A stretch of 64,000 nucleotides of DNA. It comes from Poecilobothrus nobilitatus. Lineage: Eukaryota; Arthropoda; Insecta; Diptera; Dolichopodidae. The stretch lies in contig OX352774.1 in the NCBI GenBank assembly GCA_947095535.1, positions 45,462,496 through 45,526,495 on the forward strand, in the 5' to 3' direction. The notes under the pieces were generated by a model that was not told the DNA's origin, searched no databases, and worked only from the letters and a program-made list of their open reading frames with translations. Numbering within the stretch: position 1 is the first letter of the stretch; each line of letters begins with the position of its first letter. Below are positions 56,139 through 64,000 of the stretch, piece by piece. Made by a program: the position numbers and the translations under genes.

Positions 56139-57440
56139 AACGAGGAAGAATACAGTTGCCTTTGTCAACTCTTAGATACCCGTACGAACCGTTAGTATGT
56201 TCACAGCCTGTCACTCTGCTCACAATATTATTTTTTTAATATTTTAGTATTTTAAAATAATTTGGGTGAATTTTATAATTTCTAGAACTATGGGTTGTAC
56301 ATATATTCAAACTATATGTTTATATGTACATTCTTCAAAAGCAGATTCTAACCTTTCACATAACGATTATCAATCCAAAACTTTTTCTAATATTCTATAG
56401 TACCATTTAATACTAAGCGGTAAATGTATATTAAATTACAAAATAGTAAATAAGATTTTAAATATTATATTAATGCGAACATAGTATATTTATATTGTTA
56501 TAAGTATATCGCCATACATTGCAATATTTCTTTAAAAATATTTCTATTCATAGAATAATTTCTTATAAGTACAATAAAATATGTACATATATGTATGTTA
56601 ATACGGCGCTATATATCAATATCATATAAAATTCTTCAAGCAACCGTTATGTTGTTTATTCATTACATTTTTATGTACTACGCATTATATCCTCAACAAT
56701 TTCAAATTATCAAGTAAAACAAAATGCAAAAAATTCGTTAAAGAAATTTGTTAGAAAATTTGAAAAAATCAAGTAACACTTTCGTCAATTATAAAGTAAC
56801 CATATATTATTAAAAAGGTTGTTAACAGAAATAAGAGTATAATGTTGAAGCTTTAATTTTTGTGTATTACTTCAAAAAAATTTTAACAGGTGTTCAAGTT
56901 ACAGGTGTTTAAAAATAGGAAATTTTCAATGTTTGACCCCTTACAGCTCCTAAACGTTTGCCGTTTTCAAAATGAAGATATACCTTATACAACTTGTGCT
57001 ATAACAATTTAAATATAGAGCTTTTTTGAACCTTTGGGAAGCTGTTGCTACGTAACGGGTGGGGCTACAAAAAAAAGTTATTAAAAATAAAATTAATATT
57101 TTTATAAGATCTATCAGCAGTTAAAATTTCATAGCTCTATTTAAAAAAAAAATGTGTTGATCTAAAAGTGAGGTGTTCGAGAGCTACCCGAAGTTTTGGT
57201 CGGAACTCAACCAAAAAAAATAGGGAACCTACAAATTGCTCCTAGAATATTTTGTGTAAATTTCAAGATTCTAGCTTTCTTAGTTTTTAAGTTAGCGTGC
57301 TGACAGACATGGCTCAATTGACTTAGAATTTTTTTCTGATCCGATCCATACCTTTGAAGGTATATCTAGCTCGCTTATTTCGAGGTGTTACAAACGGAGG
57401 AGTAATTTTATTATACCCGATCCTATCGTACGGGTATAAT
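56139..57440 (+). mobile_element. Helentron-like family B element, second copy
   Basis: Nearly identical to 39066-40646 at both ends (AACGAGGAAGAATACAGTTG to TATCGTACGGGTATAATAA). It lacks about 225 bp present in the other copy: CTCCTAAACG joins directly to TTTGCCGTTTTCAAAATG, corresponding to 39924 and 40149 there. It also lacks the (GACG) run. High similarity suggests recent shared activity or an inter-element exchange. Confidence 0.8.
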
Positions 57441-58040
57441 AAATTATTGTTCAGTTTTAATTTAAAAATTGTTGATTAAAAATTGCTGATTTATATTTAA
57501 TAAGAGTTTTATGACAAATTAAAAAAATCAAGCAAATGAACCACAGATTTAAAGATTTCATATATGTATGTATGTGTGCTTAAAATATTTTTAATTGGAT
57601 AAAGTAGTCAAATAAGGAAGGTTAGTACAGAATATAAGGTGTCTTCTGTCTGTAGTATAGGTTTTCAAACTGTAGTATCTTCTAGTATATTTATTGTTGT
57701 GAACAACCTCTAAAGTTCACATTAATATTAATAATCATTCTTCCAAAAAAAAAAAATAAGTATTTTAATTAGTATTAAAAAGCTTAAGTTAAAACTTTAA
57801 TCATTATTTGGTACTGGCTGCTTAGGTTAAATGGAATATCTTGAAAGACTTTATATCAGAGTGTTCAGAGTACAGCTGACCTCTTTTTGCAGTTTTACAT
57901 CTTATCATTTGTAATAAAACATAATATAACTATAAACAAATTCCTCGACTTGTACCGTAATAATTTGTAATATATTCCCCACATAATTTCCAAATTATAT
58001 ACGAACTATTCCATCTAGAAAGCATATGTTTAAAAGGGTT
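57441..58040. other. AT-rich spacer
   Basis: Short GTAGTAT repeats near 57650-57690 and a local inverted GTGAACAACCTCTAAAGTTCAC at 57699-57720. Nothing else is seen. Confidence 0.45.
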
Positions 58041-58044
58041 GAGT

Positions 58045-58612
58045 ACGAAATTCCATTTCTCAAAATCCCAACCATAAAATTCCCTATCACGAAATTTCAA
58101 ACACAAAATCCCAAATTAAAAAATTCTAAAAATTTTCCATTTTATTATAAAGTGCCAAATCACAAAATTCGGAATTACAAAATTCCAAATTGAGAATCTT
58201 ACTCTCACACATTGAAATACCTCTAGCGACAACCTCAAAAAAAATCTTGAAAAAAAATTTCAAAAAATATAATATGTTATGGAATAAATTCTGGGAAAGA
58301 CGTACCTATAATCCTGATTTTGCAATTAACTCTTAAATCCTTCCGAATTATTGTTTTTACATATAGTACGTATTTTAACATATAATGAAGGCTGCAGTTC
58401 ACAAATCAGAAATCAACTCTCAATTTCACTAATTATTTTCTTACAAACATTATAACATCAATAAAGCATTGACAATTTCTATGAATGATAATTATTTCAT
58501 TCATTATTTTGTTTTATTTCATTTCTAATTTTGGGATTTTGAAATTTGGGATTATGTGATTTGGAATTATGATTTTGAATTTTTGAAATTTTGTAACTTT
58601 AGGATTTTAAAG
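58045..58612. repeat. Inverted pair of short-unit arrays (possible MITE)
   Basis: The left part (58045-58200) is a run of variants of CACAAAATCCCAAATT / TACAAAATTCCAAATT. The right part (58520-58612) is the inverse, TTTTGGGATTTTGAAATTTGGGATTATGTGATTTGGAATT. About 320 bp of AT-rich DNA lie between. The arrangement is that of an element whose inverted termini are themselves tandem short repeats. No target duplication identified. Confidence 0.55.
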
Positions 58613-58959
58613 AATGTTCCAGATTCTCCCGTTTACTCTGTTTGTTCCAACAGGCCCACCATATACCCGCTTTTAGCAAATTTTTCAAGAAAAATTTATA
58701 AAATTTGTTTATTAGTTAAAACCGCTAAAGTTAAAGAAATGAAATTTTAACCATGATAGGTCTCATTAAAAAATGTAAGTTGTGGAAATTTTTTTTTATG
58801 TACCCCCCATTACAGGCTCTCATAATTTAAGAAAGCCCTATTTCACTCGGTCTACGGCGCCTAACAGGAACCCTTACCCTGTTTTATATATACCTTATAG
58901 GGTTGGGTTCAAGCATTCCAAAGAGAAACAAGGAGAGCCTCTGCTGCCCATCCCTATGT

Positions 58960-59165
58960 AGTTCAAATTCCCAGATGGCATAATTCGGTTTATGGAAATT
59001 CGTTTGTAGTACGAACATCGCGAATGTAGTTCCCAAATTGTGTTCCCCAAAATTGGTGATGATTACATTTACAACGTGCAAAGGTTCCAAGTGAATATTA
59101 ACAACTTTGTTCAGAATATGCCTGCCAATTTGAAATCTATTTTCATTCCTTAATTCAACTTCCTA
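58960..59165 (-). pseudogene. Unrecognised repeated coding remnant, copy 2
   Basis: Homologous to 22845-23118. The minus strand gives IGRHILNKVVNIHLEPLH and VIITNFGEH where copy 1 has ICRVILKNDVNVLLKIRY and ITNFWEH. A frameshift then puts RDVRTTNEFP in register with copy 1's RDVRIMNEFPNT. At DNA level AGATGGCATAATTCGG matches AGATGGCGTAACACGG. A 68-codon frame (58884-59090) crosses the block but switches register at the frameshift, so it is not a valid gene model. Family unknown. Confidence 0.48.
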
Positions 59166-60120
59166 TGACCAGGCAGTACAGTAGTACTAAAGGTCGTATA
59201 ACCTATTGTTTGGTCAAAAAAGGGAAGTGGTGTTCAGTGGCTTAAAGTCTCACACACTCACAGAGGAATCGTGCTCGATTTCACTCCTCTATAGTTTCCT
59301 TCGACGATTCCCACCTACCCTCTCAAAAATAAAAAATAAAATCTCAGGTTGTGCTTAATATTTTTTCAATATAAAAAGCCAAAATACCAACTGGAGATAT
59401 TTTTAGCTTTATAAATTATTACAATCAAAATTATACCTACCATGTTGTGCAATTTAGTATATAAATTTAAGGTTATATGGAGGCAAATATGCATATTTAA
59501 AACCTTTCGTTTTATATTCTTTCTTGTTATAGTTTATATATTGCATAACATGTAAGACTTAGGCTTATTAGCTTAACCTAGACTTGGGCTTATCCGCTTA
59601 ATATTTTTAAATAGAAAAAAAATTTAATACTAATTCTGATTATTCTTTTGTGAAGTGATTTTGATTTTATATTCATAATAATTTGTTCTATTCTTTCTTC
59701 TGAATAAATTTTTACACCAACCTATGCCAGTTTCTTTAATTCTTCTTCATTGATTATCCCATTGTTAATATAAAATAAATCGTTTTTTTTTAAGCTTTTT
59801 AAAAAACAAAATTTTGTAATAATTTTTCTTCATATTTTGACAATCATCCACTAGAATCAATTCTATCAAAAACAAAAACTTTAAATTAGGTTAATAAAAT
59901 TATCATCATTCTAAAGTCATAATCTAACACGATCTTCTTTCAATAGTTTTTTTTTTTAATATCTTTAATAATAATTTATTCATTTCAATATTAATATACA
60001 ATCTTAAATTTTAATATGACAACCTGAAAAAATTTCAGTGTGACAGTCTAATTTAATAAACGATATTATAATCAAATTCACTGGCAACCAATGAATTAGA
60101 ATAATATTCTCATATTTAAA
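59166..60120. other. Spacer, first part less AT-rich
   Basis: 59170-59330 continues the balanced composition of the preceding remnant (GGAAGTGGTGTTCAGTGGC, CGACGATTCCCACCTACCC) and is probably part of the same degraded repeat. The rest is AT-rich with nothing seen. Confidence 0.4.
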
Positions 60121-60313
60121 CAAGGTAGAATGTAAACCAACGGTTTTTAAAAGCGCACATTTCCAAAACTCAATACAAACTGTTTAGAAGTGTGACTTAC
60201 ACAAAAATTTGAAAATTTCATGTAATAAGAAAAAACTTGAAAATAGGACATTTTTGAAATTTTGAGGGGCCGTAATTCCGGAATCCTATATAACTAAGAA
60301 AAGCCGTTAACAC

Positions 60314-61700
60314 ACGTAAAAATATATTATTGGAGCTTTAATTTTTATGTCTTGCCGAAGAAAACTTTTTACAGGTGCCTAAGTTACAGGTGTCTAAAAA
60401 TAGCAAATTTTCAATTTTTGAGGCGTAATAACTCTTAAAGAGGGGGCGTTACCAAAAAATTTTCTGAGGAAACTTATACTAATTCTAAAAGTTCTTTCTT
60501 GTCTCAAAATTTCAGGTTCCTATCTAAAGGCGTGCCGGAGTTATGAAAAAAGAAATTTCATGCAAAATGTGGTTTTCACATAACGGTAAATTTAAATCGT
60601 AAATTACAAAATATTACATAATTTTGATATTGTTTTATATAGATAATAAAATTTTCGATCTTCTACCGGTTTTAGATTGCAAAACTATTACGCAAAGCCC
60701 GAGATATATACATCTGAAAATGAGGCTTTTTTACAATTTTGAAGAGCTGCAGCTTTGGAACCCTTTACAACTAAAATAAACCTTTCACACACGTAAAAAT
60801 ATATTATTGTAGCTTTAATTTTCATGTCTTGCCGAAGAAAAATTTTTACAGGTGCCTAAGTTACAGGTGTCTAAAAATAGCAAATTTTAAATTTTTGAGG
60901 CGTAATAACTCTTAAAGAGGGGGCGCTACCAAAAAATTTTCTGAGGAAACTTATACTAATTCTAAAAGTTCTTTCTTGTCTCAAAATTTCAGGTTCCTCT
61001 CTAACGGGGTGCCGGAGTTATGAAAAAAGAAATTTCATGCAAAATGTGGTTTTCACATAACGGTAAATTTAAATAGTAAATTACAAAATATTACATAACT
61101 TTGATATTGTTTTATATAGATAATAAAATTTTCGATCTTCTGCCGGTTTTAGATTGCAAAACTATTACGCAGAGCCCGAGATATATACATCTGAAAAGGG
61201 GGCTTTTTTACAATTTTGAAGAGCTGCAACTTTGGAACCCTTTACAACTAAAATAAACCTTTCACACACGTAAAAATATATTATTGTAGCTTTAATTTTT
61301 ACATCTTGCAGAAGTAAAATGTGTACAGGTTCCTAAGTTACAGGTGTTTAAAAATAGCAAATTTTCAATTTTTAAGCCCTAATAGCGCATAAACAGGGGG
61401 TGGTCCGAAAAAATTTTCTGAGCAGACTTATACTAATTCTAAAAGTTCTTTCTTGCCTCAAAATTTCAAACTTCTATCTAGAAGCGTGCCGGAGTTATGA
61501 AAGTAGAAAAATCATGCAAAATTAGGTTTTCACATAACGGTAAATTTAAATACTAAATTTAAAAAAATTGTATAATTTTGATATTAATTTACAAAGATAA
61601 AAGAAATATCTGTCGAATGACGTTTTCAGATTGAAAAAATCTTAAGCAGAACATAAGATATATGCATTTAAAAATAGGGCTTTTTCAAAGTTTGAGGGGC
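60314..61700 (+). repeat. 477-bp tandem array inside the family C element
   Basis: ACGTAAAAATATATTATTG occurs at 60314, 60791 and 61268, an exact 477-bp step twice. Units 1 and 2 are nearly identical; unit 3 is more diverged after its start (for example AAGCGTGCCGGAGTTATGAAAGTAG). Confidence 0.9.
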
Positions 61701-61824
61701 TGTAGCTCCGTAATGGGGGGGGCTACATGAAAAAGTTGTTCCACAAAATAATTTTTTTTATGAGACCTACCTATGGTTAAAATTTTTTTTCTCTATCTTT
61801 AACGGTGTAGAAGTTTTGTAAACA

Positions 61825-61859
61825 GACGGACGGACGGACGGACGGACGGACGGACGGAC
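61825..61859 (+). repeat. (GACG)n run in the family C element
   Basis: About eight GACG units, the longest such run in the window. Confidence 0.92.
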
Positions 61860-62016
61860 AGAGTGAAACTAATAAGCACATTTTTTCAAAATTTTTTTGG
61901 AAATGTGCTAAAAAGTAGATGACAATTTTTATTACGCTTTTTTAATATCATAGTATATAATTTAAAATAACTGAATTTTAATTGCCAAAAATTAATTTTT
62001 TTAACTTAATATTTTC

Positions 62017-62179
62017 GGGCCCTCGGTGGCCTAGTGTGTAAGAGCGTATGCAATATCTTGTAAACACGGTTCGAATCCAACACAAGTCGTAAAAATAATT
62101 CCCCCTTATAACATTTACAGAAGGAAAAACTGTGTAATTTCCTTGTCATATATATATGTCAATACACTAAAAAAAAAAA
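62017..62179 (+). mobile_element. tRNA-derived SINE, family S1, copy 3
   Basis: GGGCCCTCGGTGGCCTAGTG and TGTAAGAGCGTATGCAATA form the A-box half and CACGGTTCGAATCCAACAC the B-box half. About 12 bp before the B-box are missing relative to the 33 kb copy. The post-head hairpin is mutated (GTCGTAAA against TTATAAC). The 3' part has GAAGGAAAAACTGTGTAATTTCC and a poly-A tail. Target duplications not found. Confidence 0.78.
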
Positions 62180-62279
62180 CATAATTTTTTTTTTAATTTT
62201 TTTAATGTAGTCATACTTTACCTTATCTGTAGCAGTACAATAAATAATATTTTTGTAAAAAGTGATTTAATGGAATCTA

Positions 62280-62840
62280 GGTGGACAATAGTTCAAAAAA
62301 CTGCAAAACATCATCAAAATGGGACAAAACTTTCAAGATGTAATGTGATCACCATCAAGATGTGACCTACTTTAAAAGAAAGTAGATTGAAAAGACTCCT
62401 AAAGACTCCATGTAGATATCGCCAGAGGAATAATGATCATTACGGTTCATTAGTCAGCAGGAATCCATGGAACCAGGATTGGTATGTAAAGATTATGCAT
62501 ACAGATGTTATGTGTATAATGTAGAATATGAAAAGAGGACTCACTTTCTCTATGAATATCCCATCCATATAGCTAGAATGAAACTGAAAATATTCGAATA
62601 ACTTTAGTTAGCAAAAGTATACCAACTAACTATTAAAGAGTAAAATTAAAAATTATATTTCTAATTATATTTCTAACTTTTATGGGCTGATTACAGAACA
62701 TGGGTTAACAAAAAAGATGTCAAGGCAATAATACAGTATCAAAACCGCATCTCGTTTGTTCTATTTGTGCTCTCTAATATCAAACTCTATAGAGAGCAGT
62801 TATGTATAGAACAACCAACCATGAGCCAACCCAAAAACTG
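62280..62840. other. Balanced-composition block, unclassified
   Basis: A plus-strand frame at about 62393-62520 is open for roughly 43 codons (RLLKTPCRYRQRNNDHYG, then SLVSRNPWNQDWYVK) before TAG. The block lacks homopolymer tracts and differs in composition from its flanks. I do not recognise it; a decayed exon or transposon scrap is possible. Confidence 0.28.
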
Positions 62841-64000
62841 TTTTAAAAATTTAATAAAACTTTCAATAATTTAACCACATACATAAACTAATAAGCAGTA
62901 AAAAAATATGACAGAAAATTTATTATCAATATTTCCATAATATCAATATTATCAATCAGCTGATTACTGTCAACTTTAGAGTTTGCAAAATTTATCTAAG
63001 ATTTAGTTATATGTTTTTTACATGATCAATTGTCTCATTTAATATTTAAAATTGTTAAACCTCTTCTCCTACTATTCTTCTTAATCTCTATTCTTAAGGT
63101 GCTTGAGACCGTACCCCTTTATTTCATCTATTAACTGACCCAAACGGCTAAATGTTAGCTCTGTTTTTTGTTTAACTACGTCAAATCAATGTGTTAATTT
63201 TCCTTAAATTATTTTATATACTTAGATGTATGTGTTTTGAAAGCAATAAGATAAATTTGTATATTTTATATTATTATTAAGATGAAATCACTTAAAAGAA
63301 TGTAATTTCATAACAAACTATGTGACCGTAAACTTTACAACATGACAGTTTGTAATGAAGGGCATGCGTATAGTAATTTCTCTAACATTTTTTTTTATAA
63401 ATAATTACTTATAGCGACATCTTTTGGACGGACAAAATAATCAAAAATATAAGATTGAACTACAAAAAAAAAAAAAAACGTAATTATATTAAAAATATTA
63501 AAATTTTTTTAATAATCAACGAAAAAATATAAATTATATATAGAGAAATTTAATTTTTGATTATTTTAATAAGGAGCGAAAACGTTTAAGATGGAGAAAA
63601 GAATAAATAACAGAAAATAATAAAAAAAAAAACAAAAAAATAAATAGTTATTTTCTTTTCATCAACATTTTAGGCATTTTAAATTAAAATTCTTCTAAAT
63701 CAATTATGCAAATCAATTTAAAACAATAAATTTATCTTTTCATGATACCTCTTTTATGTGTATACATTTTAGATTGCCTTAAGCCGATTAAAAAGTTGTT
63801 TAAGTTGTAGAAAAATATCAAAGTATTAAAGTATCTTTTCTGAAAATTTTCTATACACAACAATGTAATAATATATCTTTAAAATAGATAATTTTTCAAC
63901 CCAAATTAAAATATATATCACCTTTTAAAAATCATTTAAATAATGTATAGTATAAGTTATATTCTATTGTGTATAATATTGTAGAAAGAAATGTATTGGT
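62841..64000. other. AT-rich end of the window
   Basis: Slightly richer at 63055-63180, otherwise A/T tracts (63465-63640). No gene or repeat copy seen. Confidence 0.5.

Larger units (their letters stand above)
60121..61912 (+). mobile_element. Helentron-like family C element, expanded copy
   Basis: The left end ACAAGGTAGAATGTAAACCA with AAAGCGCACATTTCCAAAA is answered at the right by TTTTTTTGGAAATGTGCT, a subterminal inverted repeat. The core is three tandem units of about 477 bp, and a (GACG)n run of about eight units sits before the 3' end. Each unit carries GCCGGAGTTATGAAAAAAG and TTCACATAACGGTAAATTTAAAT. No coding sequence. Other copies: 38040-38893 (minus), 20075-20640, and decayed ones at 13450-14015 and 29835-30300. 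Confidence 0.78.

Overview
The window looks like AT-rich intergenic or intronic DNA from a eukaryote, most likely an insect and possibly a fly. By eye it is about three quarters A+T or more, with long A and T runs. Nothing suggests a bacterium or virus: there are no operons and no long open frames (the longest is 96 codons). The repeats are tRNA-derived SINEs, non-LTR retrotransposon (LINE) scraps, hairpin MITEs and Helentron/DINE-1-like elements carrying GGAC or GACG runs. The fly assignment rests only on the resemblance of these elements to brachyceran DINE-1/HINE elements and is an inference.

Layout. 1-1400: possible tail of a plus-strand host gene (open exon-like block 206-419, a 26-nt microexon candidate 568-593, a possible short exon near 1307). 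2740-3260: a duplicated segment and a LINE C-terminal scrap. 5351-6579: a Mutator-type element with ~190-bp inverted ends and a near-perfect 9-bp target duplication. 6580-11580: A/T-rich DNA with one terminal-exon candidate at 8702. 11582-14133: two MITEs. 15086-18480: a large Helentron-like element (family A) with 307-bp and 259-bp internal tandem arrays. 20-33 kb: SINEs, a LINE 3' end, an unrecognised coding remnant and family C copies. 33.7-41 kb: a cluster of further elements (families A, B, C). 43-57 kb: SINEs, an inverted family A copy, a dead Jockey/I-like reverse transcriptase, a 348-bp hairpin MITE and the second family B copy. 58-64 kb: an inverted-repeat minisatellite, a second copy of the unrecognised remnant, a family C element with 477-bp tandem units and a third SINE of the 22 kb type.

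The strongest biology is in the repeats. Three element families (A, B, C) share one design: subterminal inverted repeats, internal tandem units, a GGAC/GACG run and inverted-repeat or hairpin 3' ends. One SINE family (26.9, 43.0, 54.1 kb) shares its 3' tail with the LINE fragment at 25.1 kb, as expected of a SINE that borrows that LINE's reverse transcriptase. No intact autonomous transposon and no confidently recognised host gene is present. All coordinates were read by eye and may be off by a few bases at diverged edges.
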